From Palsa-504 sp963800415 (GTDB lineage Bacteria; Actinomycetota; Actinomycetes; Streptosporangiales; Streptosporangiaceae): 64,000 nucleotides of DNA. The DNA is taken from contig CAWDBS010000061.1 in the NCBI GenBank assembly GCA_963800415.1, forward strand, positions 124,001 to 188,000, read 5' to 3'. This document shows positions 20,882 to 28,643 of this stretch, piece by piece. The position numbers were made by a program, and so were the translations under genes. Numbering within the stretch: the stretch's first letter is position 1; each line of letters opens with the position of its first letter. The notes under the pieces were generated by a model. It worked only from the letters and a program-made list of their open reading frames with translations. It made no database searches and was not told the DNA's origin.

Positions 20882-21402
20882 CCCGCCACACGCTGTCCGT
20901 GCTCGTGGAGAACAAGCCGGGCGTCCTGGTCAGGATCGCGGGGCTGTTCGCGCGCCGCAACTTCAACATCGACTCCCTCGCCGTCGGGCCCACCGAGCAC
21001 GAGGAGATCTCCCGCATCACGATCGTGGTCAACTGCGAGGAGCACCCGCTCGAGCAGGTGACGAAGCAGCTGAACAAGCTGATCAACGTGCTCAAGATCG
21101 TCGAGCTCGAGCCGGGCTCCACCGTGCAGCGTGAGCTGATCCTGATCAAGGTCAGGGCCGACGCGGAGAGCCGGTCGCGGGTGCTCGAGGCCGTTAACCT
21201 GTTCCGGGCCAAGGTGGTGGACGTCGCCCTCGACGTGATCACCGTGGAGGCGACCGGGAACCGGGAGAAGCTGGACGCACTGATCAAGGTGCTCGAGCCG
21301 TTCGGGATCAAGGAGCTCGTGCAGTCGGGGATGGTGGCCATCGGCCGCGGCACCCGCTCCATCACCGACCGCGCACTGCGGCCGGTCGAGCGCAGCGCTT
21401 AG
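20878..21402 (+). CDS. ilvN: Acetolactate synthase small (regulatory) subunit
   Basis: 174 residues. The N-terminal ACT domain ('LSVLVENKPGVLVRIAGLFARRNFNIDSLAVG') binds Val for feedback inhibition; a C-terminal domain follows ('RELILIKVRADAESRSRVLEAVNLFRAKVVDV', 'GNREKLDALIKVLEPFGIKELVQSG'). Full length for the family. Its ATG overlaps the ilvB stop (ATGA), so the two subunits are translationally coupled. Confidence 0.97.
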   Translation: MTRHTLSVLVENKPGVLVRIAGLFARRNFNIDSLAVGPTEHEEISRITIVVNCEEHPLEQVTKQLNKLINVLKIVELEPGSTVQRELILIKVRADAESRSRVLEAVNLFRAKVVDVALDVITVEATGNREKLDALIKVLEPFGIKELVQSGMVAIGRGTRSITDRALRPVERSA

Positions 21403-21436
21403 ATTCATTCCGACCACACTAGAAAGGCCCAGGTAA

Positions 21437-22435
21437 GTGGCAGAGATTTTTTACGACGACAGCGCTGACCTTTCCGTCATCCAGGGCAGGCATGTCGCCG
21501 TCCTCGGTTACGGCAGCCAGGGGCACGCGCACGCGCTCTCGCTCCGCGATTCCGGCGTGGACGTGCGCGTCGGGCTGCCCGAGGGTTCGAAGAGCCGGCA
21601 GAAGGCCGTCAACGACGGCCTGCGGGTCACCACGCCCGCCGAGGCGTGCGAGGAGTCGGACCTGATCATGGTCCTGGTCCCGGACCACCTGCAGCGCGAG
21701 CTCTACGCCCAGGCCATCGCGCCCTCGCTGGTGGAGGGGGACGCGCTGTTCTTCGCCCACGGCCTGAACATCCGGTACGACCTCATCACCCCGCCGGACG
21801 GCGTGGACGTGTGCATGGTCGCGCCCAAGGCGCCCGGCCACCTGGTGCGGCGCCAGTTCGCGCAGGGCCGCGGCGTGCCCGTGCTCGTCTGCGTCGAGCG
21901 GGACGCGACCGGCAACGCGTGGCCGCTGACCCTGGCCTACGCCAAGGCCATCGGCGGCACCCGCGCGGGCGCGCTGAAGAGCACCTTCACCGAGGAGACC
22001 GAGACCGACCTGTTCGGTGAGCAGACGGTGCTCTGCGGCGGCGTCGCCGAACTGATCAAGGCGGGCTTCGCGACCCTGGTCGAGGCGGGCTACCAGCCCG
22101 AGTCCGCCTACTTCGAGTGCCTGCACGAGATGAAGCTGATCGTGGACCTGATGTATGAGGGCGGCATCTCCAAGATGTACTGGTCGGTGTCCGACACGGC
22201 CGAGTACGGCGGCTACACCCGCGGCCCGCGGCTGATCAACGAGCAGACCCGCGAGGAGATGCGCCGCATCCTGGGCGAGATCCAGGACGGCTCGTTCGCC
22301 CGCGAGCTGGTCGAGGAGTTCGACGCGGGCAAGCCGAACTTCCTCAAGCGCCGCGAGGCCGAGCGCAACGAGCAGATCGAGCAGGTCGGAGCCCGGCTGC
22401 GGCCGCTGATGTCCTGGCTCGCCGCGGACGAATAA
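21437..22435 (+). CDS. ilvC: Ketol-acid reductoisomerase
   Basis: 332 residues, class I KARI. It converts acetolactate to dihydroxyisovalerate (and the isoleucine analogue) using NADPH and Mg. The Rossmann motif is 'VAVLGYGSQGHAHALSLRDSG', followed by 'MVAPKAPGHLVRRQF', then the knotted C-terminal domain with 'EETETDLFGEQTVLCGG' and 'YFECLHEMKLIVDLMYEGGI', which hold the Mg-binding acids. The GTG start lies 34 bases after ilvN; third gene of the ilvBNC operon. Confidence 0.97.
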   Translation: MAEIFYDDSADLSVIQGRHVAVLGYGSQGHAHALSLRDSGVDVRVGLPEGSKSRQKAVNDGLRVTTPAEACEESDLIMVLVPDHLQRELYAQAIAPSLVEGDALFFAHGLNIRYDLITPPDGVDVCMVAPKAPGHLVRRQFAQGRGVPVLVCVERDATGNAWPLTLAYAKAIGGTRAGALKSTFTEETETDLFGEQTVLCGGVAELIKAGFATLVEAGYQPESAYFECLHEMKLIVDLMYEGGISKMYWSVSDTAEYGGYTRGPRLINEQTREEMRRILGEIQDGSFARELVEEFDAGKPNFLKRREAERNEQIEQVGARLRPLMSWLAADE

Positions 22436-22491
22436 CCGGCGGCTCCACGCCGCCGCAGGCGGTTTCATCGCTCCGGGCGGGGTAGCGGATC

Positions 22492-23655
22492 GTGATGGCA
22501 TATAACAGCACGCAGACCCAAGTCCGTCAGGTCGCAGGTGAGGGCGCGCCCGCGCCCCGCCCGGAGCAGAGCCGCCCGCGCAGGACGCAGACCGGCACGA
22601 TCACCGGGACATGCCCGTTGCCGGGTCCCGGCCGCCGGCGTTCCGCCTCCGCGGGCGAGGTGGTGCTGGCTTACCTGCGCCTGCACGCGCACGAACTGCG
22701 CTCACTTGAGCCGGCGGTACGCGCCGACGAGTACGACGCGGTGCACCAGATGCGCGTGGCGACCCGCAGGTTGCGCGCCACCCTCCGGTCGTTCGGCCAG
22801 GTCATTCCCCGCTCCGCCACCGAGCCTGTGGCGGTGGAGCTGAAGTGGCTCGGCGGCCTGCTCGGCGCGGCGCGCGACGGCGAGGTCCTGCCCGCGCACC
22901 TGCGGGCCAGCCTGCGGTCCGTCCCGGTGGAACTCCTCATCGGGCCGGTCCAGGCCCGCGTGCAGGGTCACTTCGCGCCCCTCCGGGCCGCGGCGCACGC
23001 CGAACTGCTCGAGGCGCTCGACTCGCCGCGGTACGCCGCGCTGCTGGCCGAACTCGGCCGGCTCACGGCCGGCCCGCTGTCCGGCCCGCGGGCCGCCGAC
23101 CCAGCCCGTGACGTCCTCCCGGCGCAGGTGCACAAGGCCTACCGGCAGGCGGCCAGGCGGATGCGCCGCGCCCGGCACGCACCGCCAGGTGAGGCCAGGG
23201 ATGTCGCCCTGCACCAGGCCCGCAAGTCCGCCCGGCGCGCCCGCTACGCGGCCGAGGCCGCCCGCCCGGCGGCCGGAAAGCAGGCCCGCCGCTTCGCCCG
23301 GCAGATGAAGCAGGTCCAGTCGGTGATCGGCGACCACCAGGACGGCGTCATCGCCCGGCAGGCGGCCAGGGACCTTGGCATCGGCGCGCACCTGGCCGGC
23401 GAGAACGCGTTCAGCTACGGGCTGCTGTACGAGCGCGAGCAGCACCGGGCGAGGCAGCGGCAAGCCGAGGCACGGAACGGCGTGGCGGCGGGCGTCCCGC
23501 CAGAAGTACCGCCGGTGGATGAACTAGGACGTCAAAGTTTTGTCTCGGATACTGAGACAGGCGTCTTGAGAGGTGTCCGCCCGGATCCGGGCTCGTGTAA
23601 CGTTGCAGGCACTATGCGACGTGTCGTACTCTTCGCCCGCCGCAGCGGAGCCTGA
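22492..23655 (+). CDS. CHAD domain protein
   Basis: Up to 387 residues. The CHAD domain (conserved histidine alpha-helical domain, linked to polyphosphate granules and phosphate-rich ligands) is seen in 'DAVHQMRVATRRLRATLRSF', 'LKWLGGLLGAARDGEVLPAHL', 'HQARKSARRARYAAEAA' and 'MKQVQSVIGDHQDGVIARQAA'. The N-terminal 50 residues are low complexity. The last 13 codons coincide in frame with a separate leader-peptide candidate for leuB, and the operator palindrome at 23541 lies inside the gene. The natural C-terminus may therefore be shorter, or the overlap may be genuine. Confidence 0.82.
   Translation: MMAYNSTQTQVRQVAGEGAPAPRPEQSRPRRTQTGTITGTCPLPGPGRRRSASAGEVVLAYLRLHAHELRSLEPAVRADEYDAVHQMRVATRRLRATLRSFGQVIPRSATEPVAVELKWLGGLLGAARDGEVLPAHLRASLRSVPVELLIGPVQARVQGHFAPLRAAAHAELLEALDSPRYAALLAELGRLTAGPLSGPRAADPARDVLPAQVHKAYRQAARRMRRARHAPPGEARDVALHQARKSARRARYAAEAARPAAGKQARRFARQMKQVQSVIGDHQDGVIARQAARDLGIGAHLAGENAFSYGLLYEREQHRARQRQAEARNGVAAGVPPEVPPVDELGRQSFVSDTETGVLRGVRPDPGSCNVAGTMRRVVLFARRSGA
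23541..23559. promoter_or_regulatory. Operator-like palindrome upstream of the leuB leader (site 2 of 3)
   Basis: TGTCTCGGATACTGAGACA, matching the ilvB and cimA sites at 15 of 19 positions shared by all three. Its centre is about 64 bases before the leader ATG, nearly the same distance as at ilvB. Confidence 0.75.
23614..23655 (+). CDS. Candidate leader peptide ahead of leuB
   Basis: Open frame MRRVVLFARRSGA, with Val-Val-Leu-Phe and the same '[GA]RRxG' ending as the ilvB and cimA leaders. A possible -10 box TAACGT (23598-23603) lies 10 bases before the ATG. It is in frame with, and shares its stop with, the CHAD gene. The downstream hairpin lacks a T-run, so attenuation here is less certain than at ilvB or cimA. 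Confidence 0.6.
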   Translation: MRRVVLFARRSGA

Positions 23656-23664
23656 TCGAAGGCA

Positions 23665-23699
23665 GGCCGGCAACCCGCTGCGGGGGTTGGCTGCTGGCC
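23665..23699 (+). other. RNA hairpin after the leuB leader peptide
   Basis: CAACCC / GGGTTG stem with a seven-base loop inside a weaker GGCC/GGCC outer stem, starting about 10 bases after the leader stop. It could be the regulated structure, but no T-tract follows. Confidence 0.4.
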
Positions 23700-23736
23700 G
23701 TAAGTCCGATCTGAATCGCGATCAGGAGCAGCTCTC

Positions 23737-24108
23737 GTGTACGACATGTACCCCTGGAACGATCCCGGCTCCGGGGCGAACCACCATCAGGACGAGCCCG
23801 TGGCCGCCCGGCTGCCCGCGCCGCGCACCTCCCCCCGCGAGGCCGCCGCCAAGCCTGGTGAGGCCGCCGATCCGGCCGGGTCCGCCATCCGCGCCGTGCA
23901 GGTCGCGCTCGACCGGCGGGACAACGGCGGCCGGGACAACGGCGGCCGGGACAACGGCGGCCGGGACAAGGCGCAGACGCGCTGGCCACGGCCGGCCAGC
24001 CCGCGACCCGGCCCCCAGCAGCCCGGGCCCGCCAGTAAGGTTCTGGCATGGATTCACGAACCATCAGGCTGGCCGTCGTCGGCGGCGACGGGATCGGTCC
24101 CGAGGTGA
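23737..24108 (+). CDS. Small unrecognised protein upstream of leuB
   Basis: A 123-codon frame beginning 'MYDMYPWNDPGSGANHHQDE', preceded by a good ribosome site (AGGAG, 8 bases before the GTG). It contains three tandem copies of the five-residue unit RDNGG (15-base DNA repeats) and is otherwise Pro/Ala/Arg-rich and probably disordered. Its 3' end overlaps leuB by 61 bases. It may be a real small protein or a translated leader; no family recognised. Confidence 0.4.
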   Translation: MYDMYPWNDPGSGANHHQDEPVAARLPAPRTSPREAAAKPGEAADPAGSAIRAVQVALDRRDNGGRDNGGRDNGGRDKAQTRWPRPASPRPGPQQPGPASKVLAWIHEPSGWPSSAATGSVPR

Positions 24109-25100
24109 CCGCCGAGGCGCTCAAGGTGCTCCGGGCCGCGGTCTGCGGGGTCACCATCGAGGAGACCAATTACGACCTCGGCGCGCGCCGCTGGCACCGG
24201 ACCGGGGAGACGCTTCCCGACGCGGTGCTCGAGGAGATCAGGAGTCACGACGCGATCCTGCTCGGCGCGGTCGGCGACCCGAGCGTACCCAGCGGCGTGC
24301 TCGAGCGCGGCCTGCTGCTCAGGCTGCGCTTCGAGCTCGACCACTACGTCAACCTGCGTCCGGTGCGGCTGTACCCGGGCGTCGCCTGCCCGCTGGCCAG
24401 CGGCCGCCCGGAGTCGGTGGACATGCTGGTGGTCCGCGAGGGCACCGAGGGCCCGTACACCGGCGCCGGCGGCGTGATGCGCAAGGGCACGCCCGCCGAG
24501 ATCGCCACCCAGGAGAGCGTCAACACGGCGTTCGGCGTGCGGCGGGTGGCGCGGTACGCGTTCAACCGGGCCCTGACCAGGCCGCGCCGGAAGCTGACGC
24601 TGGTGCACAAGACGAACGTGCTCACCTACGCCGGCGACCTGTGGCAGCGGACCGTGGACGCGCTGGCCAAGGAGTTCGCCGACGTGTCGGTGGACTACTG
24701 CCACGTGGACGCCGCGTCGATGTTCTTCGTCTCGCAGCCCGAGCGCTTCGACGTCATCGTCACCGACAACCTCTTCGGGGACATCCTCACCGACCTGGGC
24801 GCCGCGGTGGCGGGCGGGATCGGGCTGGCCGCGAGCGGCAACATCAACCCGGAGGGGACCGCGCCGAGCATGTTCGAGCCGGTGCACGGCAGCGCGCCGG
24901 ACATCGCCGGGCAGAGCAAGGCCGACCCGACCGCGGCCATCCTGTCCGCCGCCATGCTCTGCGAGCACCTGGGGCTGTCCGCCGAGGCCGCGCGGATCGA
25001 GCAGGCGGTCGCCGAGGACCTGGTCGAGCGCCAGGGTGCCTGGGCGGCGCGCACCACCGTCGAAGTCGGCGACGACATCGCCGAGCGAGTAGCCGGCTAA
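24048..25100 (+). CDS. leuB: 3-isopropylmalate dehydrogenase
   Basis: 350 residues. It oxidatively decarboxylates 3-isopropylmalate in leucine synthesis, using NAD and a divalent metal. Motifs: 'RLAVVGGDGIGPEVTAEALKVL', 'NLRPVRLYPGV', 'VVREGTEGPYTGAGG', 'LVHKTNVLTYAGDLW', 'DVIVTDNLFGDILTDLGAAVAGG' and 'EPVHGSAPDIAGQSKADPTAAILS'. It is the short actinobacterial form. leuA, leuC and leuD are not in the window. ilvE follows 146 bases downstream, after its own palindrome. Confidence 0.96.
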   Translation: MDSRTIRLAVVGGDGIGPEVTAEALKVLRAAVCGVTIEETNYDLGARRWHRTGETLPDAVLEEIRSHDAILLGAVGDPSVPSGVLERGLLLRLRFELDHYVNLRPVRLYPGVACPLASGRPESVDMLVVREGTEGPYTGAGGVMRKGTPAEIATQESVNTAFGVRRVARYAFNRALTRPRRKLTLVHKTNVLTYAGDLWQRTVDALAKEFADVSVDYCHVDAASMFFVSQPERFDVIVTDNLFGDILTDLGAAVAGGIGLAASGNINPEGTAPSMFEPVHGSAPDIAGQSKADPTAAILSAAMLCEHLGLSAEAARIEQAVAEDLVERQGAWAARTTVEVGDDIAERVAG

Positions 25101-25178
25101 CCGGCCGGCCCATCGCGCCTGCCGGGTCACTCCGGCAGGCGAACCCCGCCAGGCAGGCCCCGCAGCGCACCCAGCACA

Positions 25179-25198
25179 GGTGAGACCCTGGTCTCACC
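25179..25198. promoter_or_regulatory. Perfect palindrome upstream of ilvE
   Basis: GGTGAGAC, four bases, GTCTCACC: an eight-base perfect inverted repeat 50 bases before ilvE. It uses the same GAGAC/GTCTC words as the three BCAA operators but in the opposite order, and a further GTCTC follows at 25204. It may be a variant site for the same regulator or a hairpin terminator for leuB. Confidence 0.6.
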
Positions 25199-25246
25199 GG
25201 CTAGTCTCGAAGACCTGCCCGCGCGGGCGAGGAGGAGTTCCGCACC

Positions 25247-26344
25247 ATGAGTGATTTTGATATCCGCCCCTCCGGCCATCCGGTGCCTGACGCCGAGCGC
25301 GAGGCGCTGCTGCGGTCGCCCGGGTTCGGCCAGCTTTTCACCGACCACATGATCACGCTGCGCTGGTCCGCCGAACGCGGCTGGCATGACGGCCGCCTCG
25401 AGCCGTACGGGCCGTTCACCCTCGACCCGGCCACCTCGGTGTTCCACTACTCCCAGGAGTTCTTCGAGGGCCTGAAGGCCTACCGCCAGGACAACGGCTC
25501 GATCACCATGTTCCGGCCGGACGCCAACGCGGCCAGGTTCAACCGGACGGCCCGCCGGATGGCGATGCCGGAACTGCCCGAGGAGACCTTCATCCGGGCC
25601 CTCGAGCTGCTCGTCGCGCAGGACCGCGAGTGGGTGCCGGCCGGCCAGGGGAACAGCCTCTACCTGCGGCCGTTCATGATCGCGACCCAGCGCGGGCTCG
25701 GCGTCAACCACCCGTCGAGTGAGTACCTGTTCTGCGCCATCGCCTCGCCCGCCGCGTCCTACTTCAGCGGCGGCGTCAAGCCGGTCGCGGTGTGGCTGTC
25801 GGAGGAGTACACCAGGGCGGCGCCGGGCGGCACCGGCGGGGTCAAGACGGGCGGCAACTACGCGGCCGCCTTCGTGGCCCAGCAGCAGGCCGTGGACCGG
25901 GGCTGTGACCAGGTGGTCTGGCTGGACGCCGCGGAGCACCGCTGGGTGGAGGAGATGGGCGGGATGAACCTGTTCTTCGTCCGCGGCTCAAACGGCAGCC
26001 AGCCGTGGATCATGACGCCCCCGCTGACCGGGACGCTGCTGCCGGGGATCACCCGCGACTCGCTGCTCAAGCTGGCGCCCGAACTCGGCATCAAGGCGGT
26101 CGAGGAACCGATCAGTATTGACCAGTGGCAGGCGGAGTGCGTGGCCGGCGAGCTGACCGAGGTGTTCGCCTGCGGCACCGCGGCGGTGATCACCCCGGTG
26201 GGCCGGGTCAAGGGCGAGTCCGCGGAGTGGCTGGTCGCGGACGGCGAGCCCGGCCCGGTGACCATGCGCCTGCGCGAAGAGCTGATCGGCATCCAGTACG
26301 GCCACCGCCCCGACCCCTTCAACTGGATCCACAAGGTCTGCTAA
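25247..26344 (+). CDS. ilvE: Branched-chain amino acid aminotransferase
   Basis: 365 residues, fold type IV PLP enzyme, last step of Val/Leu/Ile synthesis. Motifs: 'MITLRWSAERGWHDGRLEPYG', 'FHYSQEFFEGLKAYR', 'LYLRPFMIATQRGLGV', 'GVKTGGNYAAAFVAQQQA' with the PLP Lys, 'VEEMGGMNLFFV' and 'EVFACGTAAVITPVG'. The ribosome site GAGGAGG precedes the ATG. It is full length and typical for actinomycetes. Confidence 0.96.
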   Translation: MSDFDIRPSGHPVPDAEREALLRSPGFGQLFTDHMITLRWSAERGWHDGRLEPYGPFTLDPATSVFHYSQEFFEGLKAYRQDNGSITMFRPDANAARFNRTARRMAMPELPEETFIRALELLVAQDREWVPAGQGNSLYLRPFMIATQRGLGVNHPSSEYLFCAIASPAASYFSGGVKPVAVWLSEEYTRAAPGGTGGVKTGGNYAAAFVAQQQAVDRGCDQVVWLDAAEHRWVEEMGGMNLFFVRGSNGSQPWIMTPPLTGTLLPGITRDSLLKLAPELGIKAVEEPISIDQWQAECVAGELTEVFACGTAAVITPVGRVKGESAEWLVADGEPGPVTMRLREELIGIQYGHRPDPFNWIHKVC

Positions 26345-26362
26345 CCCGCAGCCCCGCCACGA

Positions 26363-26386
26363 GACCTGCGTCCCGCGAAGCAGGTC
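26363..26386 (+). terminator. Possible terminator after ilvE
   Basis: GACCTGC / GCAGGTC with a 10-base loop, starting 19 bases after the ilvE stop. No T-run follows. Confidence 0.4.
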
Positions 26387-26388
26387 GC

Positions 26389-26407
26389 CGTCTCGGATGG
26401 TGAGACA
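26389..26407. promoter_or_regulatory. Operator-like palindrome upstream of cimA (site 3 of 3)
   Basis: CGTCTCGGATGGTGAGACA. Together with the ilvB and leuB sites it defines YGTCTCGGAWDSTGAGACA. Its centre is about 49 bases before the cimA leader start. Confidence 0.75.
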
Positions 26408-26446
26408 AAGGCATCATCAGCCGAACGAGTGTGGCAGACTGTCACC

Positions 26447-26491
26447 GTGACGTCAGGCCGCATCATTATCGGCAGGCGCGTCGGCACCTAG
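26447..26491 (+). CDS. cimA leader peptide (attenuation)
   Basis: A 14-codon frame, MTSGRIIIGRRVGT, with three consecutive Ile codons (ATC ATT ATC), followed by a terminator hairpin 50 bases later and then cimA. The Ile-only run fits control of citramalate synthase, which feeds isoleucine alone. It shares the ending 'GRRxGT' with the ilvB leader. Confidence 0.82.
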   Translation: MTSGRIIIGRRVGT

Positions 26492-26541
26492 GGCCAAGCC
26501 CTAGCGCCCGGGCACCGCAAAGCCCCGGGACGTCGGCGCGC

Positions 26542-26577
26542 AGACCTCTCGCGTTCTCGCGAGGGGTCTTTTGTTTT
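26542..26577 (+). terminator. Attenuator terminator before cimA
   Basis: AGACCTCTCGCG / CGCGAGGGGTCT with one G-T pair and a four-base loop, followed by TTTGTTTT. It ends 47 bases before the cimA ATG. Confidence 0.9.
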
Positions 26578-26624
26578 GGCCGGACCCAGCGCGACCAAAG
26601 ACCCAATCCCAGGAGAAGAATCCG

Positions 26625-28211
26625 ATGCTCGACGACACCTTTCACGTCTACGACACGACCCTGCGAGACGGCGCGCAGCAGGAGGGCCTGAACCTCAGCG
26701 TGGCCGACAAGCTCCTCATCGCGCGGCAGCTAGACGAACTCGGTGTCGGATTCATCGAGGGCGGCTGGCCCGGCGCGATCCCGAAGGACACCGAGTTCTT
26801 CCGGCGCGCGGCCACCGAACTCGACCTCAGGCGCGCGCAGCTCGCCGCGTTCGGCGCGACCCGCCGGCCCGGCGTGCAGGCGGCCGACGACCCCCAGGTC
26901 GCCGCCCTGCGCGATTCGGGCGCGCCGGTCGTGACTCTGGTTGCCAAGAGCCACGACCGGCACGTCCTGCTCGCCCTGCGAACCACGCTGGACGAGAACC
27001 TGGCCATGATCGCGGACACGATCATCCATCTCCGCCAGCACGGCCAGCGGGTCTTCCTCGACGCGGAGCACTTCTTCGACGGCTACCGGTCCAACCCGGC
27101 CTACGCGCTCGAGGTAGTCAGGACCGCGGCGCAAGCCGGCGCGGACGTGGTCGCCCTGTGCGACACCAACGGCGGCATGATGCCGAACGAGCTCGGCGAC
27201 GTGGTCGACGCCGTGCACGATGCCACCAGGACGCGCCTGGGCATCCACTGCCACGACGACACCGCCTGCGGCGTGGCCAATACCCTGGTGGCCGTCGACG
27301 CCGGCGTCAGCCACGTGCAGGGCACGGCGAACGGGTACGGCGAGCGGGCGGGCAACGCCAACCTGTTCAGCGTGGTGGCCGGCCTGCAGCTGAAGAAGGG
27401 CCGCGCCGTGCTGCCCGCCGAGGGCATCAGGGAGATGAGCCGGATCGCGCACGCGATCAGCGAGGTCACCAACGTCGCGCCGGACACCCATCAGCCGTAC
27501 GTGGGGCTGTCCGCGTTCGCGCACAAGGCCGGCCTGCACGCCTCGGCGGTCAAGGTCGACCCGATGCTGTACCAGCACATCGACCCCGCCCTGGTCGGCA
27601 ACGACATGCGGATGCTGGTCTCGGACATGGCGGGCCGCGCCTCAGTGGAGCTGAAGGGCCGCGAGCTCGGCTACGACCTGTCCGGCGATAAGGAGGTCAT
27701 CGGCCGGGTCACCGACCGGGTGAAGGACATGGAGGCCCGCGGCTACACCTTCGAGGCCGCCGATGCCTCGTTCGAGCTGCTGCTCCGCGACGAGCTCGGC
27801 CAGCGGCACGAGTACTTCGCGGTCGAGTCCTGGCGCGTCATCATCGAGCGGCACCCGGACAACCGGATGACCAGCGAGGCCACCGTCAGGCTGAGCGCCA
27901 AGGGGGAGCGCCTGGTCGCGGTCGGCGAGGGCAACGGCCCGGTCAACGCGCTGGACAAGGCGCTCCGCGCGGCGCTCGAGCAGCTCTACCCCGAACTGGC
28001 CCGGCTGGAGCTGACCGACTACAAGGTGCGCATCCTGGCCGGCACGCACGGCACCGGCGCGGTGACCCGGGTGCTCATCGAGTCCGATGACGGCACCGGC
28101 GACAGCTGGAGCACGGTCGGCGTGGACGAGAACATCATCGCCGCCTCCTGGCACGCCCTCGAAGAGGCTGTCACCTACGGCCTCCTCCGCTCCGGCCGCG
28201 AGCCCAGCTAG
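26625..28211 (+). CDS. cimA: (R)-citramalate synthase
   Basis: 528 residues. It condenses pyruvate and acetyl-CoA to citramalate, a threonine-independent route into isoleucine. The ATG at 26625 is chosen for its AGGAG site and because the conserved 'FHVYDTTLRDGAQQEGLNLS' follows at once. HMGL-like barrel: 'DAEHFFDGYRSNPAYALE', 'LCDTNGGMMPNELGDVV' and metal-ligand 'GIHCHDDTACGVANTLVA', then 'QGTANGYGERAGNANLFSV'. The C-terminal LeuA-type regulatory domain ends 'WHALEEAVTYGLLRSG'. The Ile-rich leader peptide upstream supports the isoleucine assignment over isopropylmalate synthase. Confidence 0.95.
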   Translation: MLDDTFHVYDTTLRDGAQQEGLNLSVADKLLIARQLDELGVGFIEGGWPGAIPKDTEFFRRAATELDLRRAQLAAFGATRRPGVQAADDPQVAALRDSGAPVVTLVAKSHDRHVLLALRTTLDENLAMIADTIIHLRQHGQRVFLDAEHFFDGYRSNPAYALEVVRTAAQAGADVVALCDTNGGMMPNELGDVVDAVHDATRTRLGIHCHDDTACGVANTLVAVDAGVSHVQGTANGYGERAGNANLFSVVAGLQLKKGRAVLPAEGIREMSRIAHAISEVTNVAPDTHQPYVGLSAFAHKAGLHASAVKVDPMLYQHIDPALVGNDMRMLVSDMAGRASVELKGRELGYDLSGDKEVIGRVTDRVKDMEARGYTFEAADASFELLLRDELGQRHEYFAVESWRVIIERHPDNRMTSEATVRLSAKGERLVAVGEGNGPVNALDKALRAALEQLYPELARLELTDYKVRILAGTHGTGAVTRVLIESDDGTGDSWSTVGVDENIIAASWHALEEAVTYGLLRSGREPS

Positions 28212-28358
28212 GCGAGATCCTTGCGTACCCCCGGCGGCCGCCGGTCTCCTCCCGCCCATGCGCGTCGGCGGGCGCGATGTCCGTTTCGCCCCGGTCCGTT
28301 CGGGCCAATTAGCCGGCCCCGGGCCGCAGCAGGACGGCCAGGGATTTACGGTAGGGGC

Positions 28359-28604
28359 ATGGACGACAAGCAGATCATGACTCACATCGACGAGCTGATC
28401 GAGACCGAGCACACGCTCCGTCAGCAGCTCGCCGCCGGTGAGCTGACCGCCCCCGAGGAACATGAGCGGCTCCGTTCCGCCGAGGCGGCGCTGGACCAGT
28501 GCTGGGACCTGCTGCGGCAGCGGCGGGCCCGCCGCGAGTTCGGCGAGAACCCGGATGAGGCGGCGCCGCGGCCGGTCACCGAGGTCGAGCACTACCTGCA
28601 GTAG
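28359..28604 (+). CDS. DUF2630 family small protein
   Basis: 81 residues beginning 'MDDKQIMTHIDELIETEHTLRQQ'. It has the family's two short helices ('DELIETEHTLRQQ', 'EHERLRSAEAALDQCWDLLRQRRARREFG') and a tail with 'VTEVEHYLQ'. The family is widespread in actinobacteria and has no known function. The ORF is open further upstream, but this ATG matches the family start. Confidence 0.85.
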   Translation: MDDKQIMTHIDELIETEHTLRQQLAAGELTAPEEHERLRSAEAALDQCWDLLRQRRARREFGENPDEAAPRPVTEVEHYLQ

Positions 28605-28643
28605 CGCTCTCGCGGGCGGTAAGTCGACAAGAAGAGGAGTGGC

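Noticed and set aside
23656..23710. SAM-type riboswitch, because of a 'CCGGCAACCC...GGGG' hairpin
   Set aside because: Only one stem resembles that class and the remaining core is missing. The leader peptide and leuB context fit attenuation better.
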